Shown: positions 22,504 to 31,239 of the stretch, piece after piece
Layout: each line of letters starts with the position of its first letter
Position numbering within the stretch: position 1 is the first letter of the stretch
Origin: Ryuthela nishihirai
Taxonomy: Eukaryota; Arthropoda; Arachnida; Araneae; Heptathelidae
Direction of reading: 5' to 3'
NCBI GenBank assembly: GCA_038380435.1
Contig: JAWZYU010000013.1
Location: 9,127,901-9,191,900 of the forward strand
Length of the DNA stretch: 64,000 nt
Program-made: the position numbers and the translations under genes
Notes under the pieces: generated by a model
The model's database searches: none
What the model was told of the DNA's origin: nothing
The model's input: only the letters and a program-made list of their open reading frames with translations

Positions 22504-22835
22504 ATTCAAATTACCACTTTAAAGTCGATTCAACTCTTAGAGGAAAAATTGTCTTGAGCTGGGTGGGATATGAACCCATGACCTCCTGATAACATGTCAG
22601 GTGCTCTGGACCACTGAGCTACCAGCCGCTGATCAAGATCTCCTCTAATTAACGCTATGAACATTCCACTTATGTCACATATAAGCGCTTTTCAGGCAAT
22701 CTAGCCACACGCGGCTTTCTATTTGCCTCTCTTGTATGTCTTACAAGTATACTGATGATAAATAAACTCAACTAAATAAGTCGAGTTTATTTCATTATTT
22801 ATGAAATCCTCGACTTCAAAGTGGTAATTTGAATA
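22504..22835 (-). mobile_element. TIR element with tRNA-like gene, left member of inverted pair
   Basis: The element is bounded by inverted ends ATTCAAATTACCACTTT at the left and the complementary AAAGTGGTAATTTGAAT at the right. It contains a tRNA-like module on the minus strand (22556-22630). Its internal sequence is nearly the reverse complement of the neighbouring element at 22846-23106, so the two form a large palindrome with arms of about 225 bp. TA dinucleotides adjoin the ends. The combination of DNA-transposon-like TIRs with an internal pol III-type tRNA module is unusual. Confidence 0.65.
22556..22630 (-). other. tRNA-like module 1
   Basis: Cloverleaf-like sequence. The D arm GCTC/GAGC, anticodon stem CCTGA/TCAGG and T arm around the GGGTTCATATCCC block all pair. 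The loop CATGTTA puts TGT in the anticodon position, but position 33 is A instead of the near-universal T. The acceptor stem is imperfect. It is best read as a tRNA-derived pol III promoter rather than a working tRNA. Confidence 0.6.
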
Positions 22836-22845
22836 CTAAATAAGT

Positions 22846-23106
22846 ATTCAAATTACCACTTTGAAGTCGATTCAACTCTTAGAGGAAATAGAAAGCCGGG
22901 TGTGGCTAGATTGCCTGAAAAGCGCTTATATGTAACATAAATGGAATGTTCATAGCATCAATTAGAGGAGATCTTGATCGACAGCTGGTAACTCAGTGGT
23001 CCAGAGCACCTGACATGTTATCAGGAGGTCGTGGGTTCGTATCCCACCCGGCTCAAGACAATTTTTCCTCTAAGAGTTGAATGGACTTCAAAGTGGTAAT
23101 TTGAAT
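22846..23106 (+). mobile_element. TIR element with tRNA-like gene, right member of inverted pair
   Basis: A 261-bp element with TIRs of about 40 bp. The left end reads ATTCAAATTACCACTTTGA, and the right end is its complement with a few mismatches, including the CTCTTAGAGGAAA block on both sides. It holds a plus-strand tRNA-like module (22982-23055). It is the mirror image of the element at 22504-22835. No transposase is encoded, so it would be a non-autonomous element. Confidence 0.7.
22982..23055 (+). other. tRNA-like module 2
   Basis: Same core as module 1. GTGGTCCAGAGCACC is followed by the CCTGA-CATGTTA-TCAGG anticodon arm and a perfect T arm (GTGGG-TTCGTAT-CCCAC). Six of seven acceptor pairs could form in the family consensus. 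A33 in place of T33 and the lack of a clean first pair argue against a functional tRNA gene. Confidence 0.6.
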
Positions 23107-23468
23107 ATTACTTTGTTATTTTCATTATCAAATTTTCTATAGTAGAAGATGAATATTTGGGACAAAATAACAATATCATGTTCCACTGTTAGATTGACCA
23201 AATTAATTCTGGACTGAAAGGATTAAACTATATTAGCATTAGTAGCAACCCTTTAAGGTTTAGAACTAACATTGCCAAGATGACAGAAGCCTCTCATTGT
23301 TCTCGTTTCTTTTCCATTTGGTGTACCAGGTTTGAATCCAAATTGTGTCTCAATTAAAGTTTTATGCTAACCCTCACTTCACCCTCAATAGGAAGGGAAT
23401 TTTCTGTTGGATAAAGAATTAAGCTGTTTAGGGTTTTATGGCACAATAACAAAAATGGGTCATTTGAG
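23107..23468. other. Short spacer ending in an I-like LINE 3' tail
   Basis: No gene. The last part (23425-23468) contains GTTTAGGGTTTTATGGCACAA, which matches the 3' end of the I-like LINE (minus strand) seen at 57650, 46830 and 30170. The rest is unassigned. Confidence 0.4.
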
Positions 23469-24602
23469 AGTTATGCACCAATCCCCTGTGATTATGCACA
23501 GAACCAGCCAGATCTAGCACCTAAAGTCCAACTCCACCTTCTCGTGGTGCAGACTCTTAATACCTTTCAAAAGTGATACTATCTTGTGGAAGGGATGGAT
23601 GCCAGATCACTGTGGCCTTTAAACTGGATCACTATGGCTAGTTTTCATTTTTTTTCTACCCTGCTGAAGAGCAGTCAACCACACAGGATCTTAGTGCTGA
23701 CCATATACATCAACCAGAATGAAATTAGGACTCTGAGCTTGATTATGGATCCTGGACTTGCTGCACTGGTGGGCCTCTGTTGAGGGAAAATCTGCCACTG
23801 TGTTTGCTTCTGAGTTGACAGCCCCAAGTGAATAGATTCACAGGATATGTTTTATCAGCTGGTAGATAATCTTGATCTGAGGTTGTTGCAGGTACGTGAA
23901 CTCTTGCTTCAATGGGCATAATCAAACCTACAATGAAATCTTCCAGGAGAGATGGCTTCAGCTTTTAGTAGTGGGGGAATGGGTTTTTGTCCCATGCCTG
24001 CAATTAGGGGGCTGGTTGATATTGTCAGCATTCCCTCTCTCAATAAACATAGTTTCTTTAAACATCTCACTAACCATTCTCTTTCCACAGGTAGTTGGAA
24101 TGTGACAACTCTGCACAAGGATTATTCTTTTGATGTCCTCATGCAAGAATTCCACCATTATAACTTATATAATCTTGGTTTGCAAGAGACTAGATGGCCA
24201 GATAAAGTTCAGATACTTGAAAATAAACTTAAATTTGTCTTTTCAGGGCAGGAAGATAAGAAGCATCTCCAAGGTGTAAGTTTGCTTCTCAGCGGACACG
24301 CTAGTGATGCTCTTTTACACACATTGGCCACTGAATTAGAAACCTTTATGCAGCTGTATGTAAACGCCACTTGCATCACCATGTGATCTAGGCAACTATT
24401 TAAGACAACTGCTCATCAGTAATTGTCAGTAGTGTTGATCATAATGGGAAAAACAAAGGATCTTTCAGGTTCGATGATTTTAAAAACAGCAGAACTGACT
24501 GGTTTCTCAAAAGGTGAGATATCTTGGGTTTTAAATTTGTGGAAAAATAACCCACATTGCTTATCTAAGAGGTGTAAGTGTGGCGAGATGACAATCTGTC
24601 AG

Positions 24603-25999
24603 AGTTGGGTTGTTTTACCTCTAAGTGGCACTTTTTTTGCACTCAATGGGCTAAATGGCCAGGTCACAAGGACCCCAAAGGCTCAGAGAAAGTTGGGGAA
24701 GGGGACCCACTGGACCAGTTGTTGGAAGACAAATGGTAGCCTCCCATCAAGGCCATCCAGAAACATGCACAGGGTATGGCTCTCCCGCACATGGGGCCAT
24801 GGCTTAGAGTTCCATCCAACAGATGGCGATCTTTCCAAGCCCATCGGTGTCCCTTACTGACCATAGGCAGGCTGGTTGGTTGGTTGGTTTACCTCTGAGG
24901 GGCACTTTTTTGCACACAATAGGCTAAATGGCCAAGTCACAAGGACCCTGAAGGCTCAAAGAAGGTTGGGAAAGGGGACCCACTGGAATGGCTGTTGGGA
25001 GACAGATGGTAGCCTCCCGTCAAGGCCATCCATTGTGTTCTTTAACATGCACGGGTATGCTCTCTCGCACATGGGGCCACAGCTTAACATCCCATGTAAC
25101 GCTCCAAAGAAATGCAAAATACTTTTAAGTTTGGACCTTTTTTCTGATCCAATTGGTTTTATACTCCGGATAGCTGAGACGGGTGCCAGGCAATAATTAA
25201 CAAATTGCCAAAAAAATAGAATAAGTTAAATTAGGGTTCAAAATACCAGCGAGCATTAATGAGTAAGAATCCAAAAATGATTGTCAAGTTAAATATCTAA
25301 ATATAATCAAAACTTAATTCACGTTGCTCAAGAGAAAAAAATTAGTAAAGACTCAAAAGGTTTAAATAACAAACAAATTTATTTCCAAAAATCACTCACC
25401 AAAACTTCAATGAAGAAGATACATTAATTGAGCACTCTTCCGTGCTACATGCTTATGCTCTCTGCGCTGCTGTGCTGTTGCTACGTGCTCTCACTTGTGC
25501 TATCTCACTATGCTCCTTACTATGTGCTGCTGTGATAACATGTCATCAGACTTTTAACAAGAGCCAAACATGTCATGTTGCACGCCAGGAAAGACATTTA
25601 CATAAAATGACGAGCGATGCAAGCTATGACGCAAGAGGGGGTGTGTCCTTGTGCACGCGCTTTAGCGGGTGACAGTCGGAAGATCGGAGCTGTGCATGCG
25701 CAACTCCTAACTCTTGGAAACGAGCGCTGTGATGCCAAAAAGGAAATAAAAATCCCCAAAATGATAAATATAACGTAAATTAAACAAAACTGGTTAAGGT
25801 AAAGCAAAAGTGAACGATGGGGCATCACACCCATCCTACGGACAGTGACCTTTCCAAGCCCACCGGTGTCCCCCTACTGACCATGGGCAGGGCGGGGAGT
25901 TTTGCAGAGATAAATCTTAATGCTAACCCAGCTGGGACTCGAACCTGGGAACTGCAGATTACGAGCCTGGTGAGCTACTGACTGAGCCACTCCCGCCTC
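24603..25999 (-). mobile_element. SINE-A copies 6 and 7 in tandem, interrupted by a solo LTR
   Basis: Read on the minus strand, a complete SINE-A (24871-25094 plus 25830-25999) is followed directly by a headless SINE-A (24603-24870), joined through a TTGG-repeat tail (CTGGTTGGTTGGTTGG). The pair is flanked by an 11-bp target-site duplication CAATCTGTCAG (24592-24602 and 26000-26010), so it inserted into the Tc1 element as one unit. The complete member is itself split by a 735-bp solo LTR. Confidence 0.85.
25095..25829 (-). mobile_element. Solo LTR copy 1 with perfect 4-bp target-site duplication
   Basis: A 735-bp element which on the minus strand begins TGTGATGCCCC and ends GGAGCGTTACA, the TG...CA ends of an LTR. 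The target CCCA is duplicated exactly (25091-25094 and 25830-25833), and removing the insert restores the SINE-A consensus. It contains an AATAAA on the minus strand and no ORF of note. TGTGA...TTACA ends and a 4-bp duplication fit the Ty3/gypsy superfamily. Two more copies of this LTR are at 45400-46173 and 56366-57098. Confidence 0.85.
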
Positions 26000-26288
26000 C
26001 AATCTGTCAGGAAATAGATCGCAATCATCTGAGAAGGCTTGTATGGAGAAACAGGACTTCCTGTGTGCAGCAATTGACTGAAGCATTCAATGAAGGCTGT
26101 TCACAACCCATATCTCAGTGAACTATGTGAAGGGAATAGAAGAGGATCGGTATTAGTAGTCACATGCGTATATGAAAACCACTAATTTCTGCGAAGAATT
26201 GGAAAAAAGTCAGGTGGTCTGATGAGTTGTGGTACACCTTGTTCTGTACTGACATAGGCAGAGAATTTGGCGGGAGCCCCATGAAGCA

Positions 26289-26714
26289 ATGAACCCAGCT
26301 TGCCTTGTAAACACAACTCAAAGTTCTGGAGGTGGTGTCATGGTGTGGGGCACATTCTGTTGGTATGGAATGAGTCCCCTGATATTGCTGGAATGTCGGG
26401 TGTCCTCCAAGGATTATCTGAACATTGTAGCCAATCAAGTCCATCCTACAATGTTGACTTTTTATCTAGCAGGTGATGGCTGTTTCATGAACAACAATGC
26501 TACTGTCCATCACACAAGATGTGTTCAGCAGTGGTTCAGTGAGCATAACAGCAACTTTCACCATATTCCCTGGCCACCACAAAGCCCATATCTGAACCCC
26601 ATTGAGAATGCATGGGACATGTTAGAAAAACAGATCCAGGAGCAAAGTCCGTTTCCATCATATCTGAGCCAGTTAACTCGCTGGTCTGATGAACACCTGG
26701 TCACTAGTCTTTGA
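26289..26714 (+). pseudogene. Tc1-like transposase, catalytic part, inactive
   Basis: This is a DDE-type transposase fragment of 141 codons that would cut and join transposon ends at TA sites. GGGVMVWGTFCWYG, YLNIVANQVHP, HIPWPPQSPYLNPIENAWD (with the DDE Glu in NPIEN) are clear Tc1 signatures. The DNA-position Asp in the usual QDNA motif reads N, and the first catalytic Asp region upstream is broken by stops. The ORF is therefore a relic within the element at 24318-26858. Confidence 0.8.
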
Positions 26715-26860
26715 ACTGTCTAGTGAACGCCTGGTATGCTGGAGATATAAAGGCACTCCAACACCTTGTGGAATCTATGCCAAACGGCATAATTCGGGCT
26801 AAAGGAGGTCCAACTTGGTATTGAATAAAGGTTTCTAATTCAGTGACAGGTGTGTGTGTA

Positions 26861-27697
26861 TATGAGTACATTAATGAAAGGTTTCTTACAAATAAATTTC
26901 AGACAAGCATTAAAGACTTGAATGCTATTTGTTGTTAATGCCCCAACTGAGGATGCCAATGAGAATAAGAAAGATAGGTTTTACAGGCAACTTCAAAATA
27001 TTTTGAATTCTGTCAAGCAGATATTTATTCTTATTCTAGGTGACTTCAATGCCAAAGTTGGTACTGACTCTGACCTTTGGGGAGGGGGTGATAGGTCCCT
27101 TTGCTATTGGTAGCTGCAATGGGCAACATCTACAACAGGTAAGTAGACTTTATGGTTTGAGAATAACTAACATTTATTACAAACACTGCAACATACATAA
27201 GTACACGAGTTTCACTAGAAGGACTGCATAAGAATATGATAGATTATATATTAATTAACACCAAATGGGCTAGTTCTGTTAAAAATACCAGGTCATGTAG
27301 GAGGGCTGAAATTGGATCTGACCATTACCTTGTTAAAAGTGACTTGTAACTTAAAAAGTGTTGTGCTAAGGTTAAAAAAGTTACCTTTAACACTAAAGCT
27401 CTGAAAGACCCAGTTATAGTCAAAGCTTTCCATAATAGGTTACTTAGTCATTATGACAGTCATGGTTTGTTTACTGCTGAGGTTGAGAAAAATAGGACCA
27501 TTATAAACAGGCTTTTCTTGAAACTAACAACACTCTTTTAGGAAAAAAGGAGCAGAGGTGGTAAAATTATTTCAGTGATAAGGCACTGGACCTTACTTTG
27601 GAAGAAAGAACTGCAGAAATGTCCTGAATCAATAACCTACCAGTCCTAACAGAAAACTTTACAAAGAGCTTAATAAACCGAATGGACAAATTATTAA
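26861..27697 (+). pseudogene. LINE-A endonuclease fragment (copy 4)
   Basis: The middle piece of LINE-A copy 4 encodes the second half of the endonuclease in broken frames: VVNAPTEDANEN, ILILGDFNAKVGTDSDLW (with the GDFN active-site motif), RITNIYYKHCNIHKYT, then a SDHYLV equivalent. It breaks off in the linker at about 27697, where a repeat cluster begins. Confidence 0.75.
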
Positions 27698-27750
27698 CCT
27701 ATAAATTACCACTTTCAAGTCGATTTAAATTTTAGAGAAAAAATTGTCTT

Positions 27751-27826
27751 CAGCCAGGTTAGATATGAACCCACGACCTCCTGAAAACATGTCAGGTGCT
27801 CTGGGCCACTGAGCTACCAGCCGCCG
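27751..27826 (-). other. tRNA-like module 3
   Basis: Minus-strand member of the second cluster and the most diverged one: the anticodon loop reads CATGTTT and the T arm has two changes. It is preceded by a TIR-like AAATTACCACTTTCAAGTCG (27702-27721). Confidence 0.55.
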
Positions 27827-27942
27827 ATCAAGATCTCCTCTAATTAGCGCTATGAACATTCCTTTTATGTTTCATATAGGCACTAGTCAGGCACTTTTAG
27901 CCACAAGCTGCATTTATATTTGCCAATAGATGGATTGCTAAT

Positions 27943-28242
27943 TAGAGGAGATCTTGATCGGCGGCCAGTAGCTCAGTGGTCCAGAGCACCTGACATGTTA
28001 TCAGGAGATTGTGGGTTCATATCCCACCCGGCTCAAGACAATTTTTCCTCTAAGATTTAAATCGACACTAAAGTGCTGATTTGTTACTTGATTGAATACA
28101 TCGAGCTTATTTCATTATTTATTATCTGCATACTTGTAATACGTGCTTCCATCTATTGGCAAGTATAAATGCCGCATGTGGCTAAAAGTGCCTGACTAGC
28201 GCCTATATGAAACATAAAAGGAATGTTCATAGCGCTAATTAG
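27943..28242 (+). repeat. tRNA-bearing 300-bp unit, first tandem copy
   Basis: The unit starts at ATTAGAGGAGATCTTGATCG. It contains tRNA-like module 4 (27960-28035), then CAAGACAATTTTTCCTCTAA, a TIR-like CGACACTAAAGTGCTGATTT and TGAATACATCGAGCTTATTTC. About 300 bp later the same order repeats at 28243. The module core GCTCAGTGGTCCAGAGCACC is identical in modules 1, 2, 4 and 5 except for one base in module 2. Confidence 0.65.
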
Positions 28243-28422
28243 AGGAGATCTTGATCGGCGGCCGGTAGCTCAGTGGTCCAGAGCACCTGACATGTTATCA
28301 GGAGGTCATGGGTTCGTATCCCACCCGGCTCAAGACAATTTTTCCTCTAAGATTTAAATCGACACTAAAGTGCTAATTTGTTACTTGAGTGAATACGTGG
28401 AGCTTATTTCATTATTTAAGAA
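28243..28422 (+). repeat. tRNA-bearing unit, second tandem copy
   Basis: Second tandem copy holding tRNA-like module 5 (28257-28332). It stops after CGTGGAGCTTATTTCATTATTTAAG. It differs from the first copy by only scattered substitutions in the shared 180 bp, so the duplication is fairly recent. Confidence 0.65.
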
Positions 28423-28691
28423 TATTTCAATTATTTTTTTTCAGATTTAGTCACAAATACCTGATTTTTAAAATCCCCAAGTTAGTTAACATAATGAAAG
28501 CTACTATTAGGTAGGTGTATATAATAATTTATCCATTCAGTTTATTAAGTTCTTTGCAAAGCTTTCTGTTAGGACTGGTAGGATACTAATTCAGGACATT
28601 TTGGCAATTATTTCTTCCAAAGTAAGCTCCAGTGCCTTATCACTCAAATAATTTTGCCTCCTCTCCTACGTTTTTTATCCAAAATATATAA

Positions 28692-28832
28692 TGCCCCCAT
28701 TGGTACTGACTGTGTGTGGGGGGGGGGGGGGAGTTTTGTGGTGATAAATCTCAATGCTGACTCAGCTGGGGCTCGAACCTGGGAAGTGCAGATTACGAGA
28801 CTGGTGCACTACTGACTGAGGCACCCCACCCC
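28692..28832 (-). mobile_element. SINE-A copy 8, tRNA-head fragment
   Basis: Right-hand part of SINE-A with the tRNA-like head (B box GGTTCGAGCCCC on the minus strand) and a G-run of about 14 (28717-28731) in the GGGCAGGGCGGGG position. Its left end abuts the inverted LINE-A arm. Confidence 0.75.
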
Positions 28833-29620
28833 AGGTATACAGGGATTGATGAATAAATATAGTAAGGTTATTGGCGAGTATTCTGTCATGGCTAGGTGGG
28901 CTGAGCATTTCTGAGATGTTCTAAACAATGTCATTAGTTCTACTACTATTGTAATGATGATAGATACATTACTGGCTTTAACACTGGCCCTATATCAGTC
29001 TTAAGTTGTGGCTATTTCTAAACTGAAACTACATAAATCCCCAGGGTAGAAGAAATTACTACTGAAATGTTGAGAGATGGGAATGTTTTGGTTACCACAT
29101 GGCTGACTGAAATTTTAAATACCTTTTATGATAAAGGCATTGTTCCTAAGGATTTTACCAGAGCTATTATTATCCCTTTTTTTAAAAAAAGTGATCACAG
29201 TTCTTGTGATAACTTATAGGGGTATCAGCCCCTATTTTCTGTTCCAAGTAAAGTTCTTTGTATGATTGTGCTTAATAGAATAAAGAATCTGGTTGACAGG
29301 CAATTGTGTGATGAGCTTAGAAGTGGTAGGGGATGTGTAGATCAGATATTTTCACTCAGGCAGAGTCTTGAGAAACGTTTAGAGCTTCAGAAATCTTTGG
29401 TTACTAGCTTTGTTGATTTCAAAAAGGTTTTTGACTCTGTTGATCATCGAAATTTGTAATTGATTGCGAGAGTATGGCATATCTGACAAGTTAGTTAACA
29501 TAATGAAAGCTCTCTATCACTGAGTCACGTGTGAGAATTGGTAAAGCTTGTAGTAATTGGTTTAGAATTACTTCCAGTATTTGACAAGGCTGTCTATTGT
29601 TTCCTTTCCTTTGGTTATTG

Positions 29621-30122
29621 CAGGCATGGCCAACTGTTTTTGCCCCCGGGATGGATTGGAAAAAAAAATATTTTCACGGGCCGGACGAAATATTAAAATT
29701 GAAAAATGTTAAGCAAAACACTTATTTCTTTAAGTAAACAAAATTTTATTATGAAATTTGTTTATGAATAATTGTAAGTAAATCAATACAACAAATTAAC
29801 ATAATAACTAATGCGACGTGTTGAGGCGGTTTGCATCGCTTATTATTTTTTTAATATCTGGTTCTATACTTGTAGTAGCTATTCTTAACACAGCCTCCAA
29901 ATGTAAATGATTCAATCATCAAACAGATCATATCGAGTACAGATGAGTATAAAAGTTTTAATTCTTTATAACGGAATCTTTTTTAAAAAATATAGAAGTA
30001 TCGATAATTCATTCGATTAATTACTAGAAGTTAAATGCTAATATTGAAAAATTGTTCGCGGGCCACATAAATTCATTACACGGGCCGGATCCGGCCCGCG
30101 GGCCGTATGTTGGCCATGCCTG
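29621..30122. mobile_element. hAT-type MITE with perfect 8-bp target-site duplication
   Basis: A 502-bp non-autonomous element. It begins CAGGCATGGCCAAC and ends with the exact complement GTTGGCCATGCCTG. It is flanked by GGTTATTG on both sides (29613-29620 and 30123-30130), which is the 8-bp duplication expected of hAT elements. Removing it restores the LINE-A frame region (TTGGTTATTG then ATGTTATGC). Subterminal G+C-rich blocks (GGCCGGATCCGGCC, CGGGCCGGAC) are typical; the interior is A+T-rich and non-coding. Confidence 0.92.
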
Positions 30123-30689
30123 GGTTATTGCTATGTTATGCAAAATTCAGTGCATGGGAAATAGTTGGTTGGTTCTTTTGGGTTTTATGTCACAAGGGCA
30201 ACTGAGGCCATTTTGCACTACACAAGGTGTAAAGGAGAAAAATAAACATCTAAATGTCATGTAACTCAATAACCAAAGTTAAAACCACAAGAAAATAAAA
30301 AAACACAGTGTAAACCCTAAAACCCAGGAAAAACACAACACACAAGAAAAATTATGTAAAGTAACAATGGGTGTATAAGGCCAGTATAAAAATGTAAAAC
30401 AAGCATATAAATGTAAAGATGAAAGGTAAAAAATAATAGATGGTTAAAATATCTGGTAAAATGTAAAAAGGCAAACATGTTCTAAAAAACAGTTATCAGA
30501 TAAAAGCTGCCAAGTATAAGGGGCTCTGACATAAAATTGTGAGAGTTAAAAAACAAATGCCAGTCAAGGTTAAAAGCAGGACAAAGGGTATGTGTTTGAT
30601 AATGTTTATAGTTAAAATGGTATCACAAAATTTTCACTTAGGTTCATTATCTGCCCAAAGAAGAAATGAATGTGCGATAAATGAATGAC

Positions 30690-31239
30690 CTAAGTGGAGC
30701 CAAGCAAGTACAACTTTCTCCTTGTAATTCCTGTCAAAACACAACTGTGATGGTTTGACAACTGGCTAGATCTCAGAGTTATTACCAATCTATTCTGACC
30801 AAGATCGTTGCCACTGTACCCGGCACTTGGTATAAAAACACTGCCAGAGTCCATATATGAAACTGACAGTGGAAAGTTGGAGAGAGATATGGCCAACTTG
30901 GCAGCAGTATCTGCCAAGTCATTGCCCCTGATCCTGACATTACTGGCCACCCAACACAAAAGAATGGTGGTTGTGGCTGTCAGAGGATGAAGTGCTGGTG
31001 GATCTTGGACAGAACAGGGTGAGGTCAATGCCTCACAAAGATCAAAGCAAGTCAGTGTAAAGCACACACTGAATATGAGGCTTAACTGCCATGTGGTCCA
31101 AGCGCAAACTGATAGCGTGCAACTCTGCAGTTAAGATGGAACACTGCTGCAGGATCTGGTCTGTAATGATAGTATCCCAGCAGACCATGGCCAGTCCCAC
31201 TGATGTGCTGGACTTTGAGCCATCTGAGAAGACAGGCAA
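30690..31239 (-). pseudogene. I-like LINE RNase H and C-terminus fragment
   Basis: Pieces of an RNase H domain in shifting frames: FSDGSKSSTSVG (catalytic Asp), TAELHAISLRLDH (catalytic Glu), then LLCWVASNVRIRGNDLADTA, which matches the WVPxHVGIxGNExAD motif. A C-terminal RRKLYLLGST block follows. RNase H would remove the RNA template during insertion. Stops and frameshifts show it is dead. Confidence 0.7.

Larger units (their letters stand above)
24318..26858 (+). mobile_element. Tc1-like DNA transposon, decayed, with nested insertions
   Basis: The inverted ends can be read on both sides: CACACATTGGCCACTGAATTA at the left (24318, first bases), and the complement of a near-identical CACTGAATTAGAAACC block at the right. 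TA lies outside each end (24316-24317 and 26859-26860), which is the Tc1/mariner target. It encodes a broken transposase: an HTH-like N-terminus (24440-24600, ILKTAELTGFSKGEIS), then after the SINE/LTR insertion the catalytic part (26160-26714) with SGGGVMVWG, WPPQSPYLNPIENAWD. The second catalytic Asp is replaced (MNNNATVHH where QDNAxxH is usual). Confidence 0.85.
27541..28690. repeat. Foldback block: inverted LINE-A arms around tRNA-like modules
   Basis: LINE-A linker sequence occurs forward at 27541-27697 and again in reverse complement at about 28521-28685. The inverted copy includes the private junction GAATGGAYAAATTATTA that follows AATAAAC in the forward copy. Between the arms lie three tRNA-like modules. 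The arms are therefore copies of the same locus rather than independent insertions, and the block could fold into a long hairpin. Confidence 0.6.
23469..30163 (+). mobile_element. LINE-A copy 4, shredded by nested insertions
   Basis: This is one LINE-A in four collinear pieces: 23469-24317 (5' leader and endonuclease N-terminus), 26859-27697 (rest of endonuclease and linker), 28833-29620 (linker and RT fingers to motif A) and 30123-30163 (start of motif B-C region). The pieces are separated by a Tc1-like element, by a tRNA-element/inverted-repeat/SINE block, and by a hAT MITE. Each junction restores the LINE-A consensus order. The 3' end is cut by an I-like LINE. Open fragments such as 23952-24386 (GSWNVTTLHKDYS, LQETRW) and 29262-29459 are its remains. 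Confidence 0.8.

Noticed and set aside
22504..28422. CRISPR array from repeated tRNA-like modules
   Set aside because: Units are 260-330 bp, partly inverted, in an animal genome; they are transposon-like, not CRISPR.
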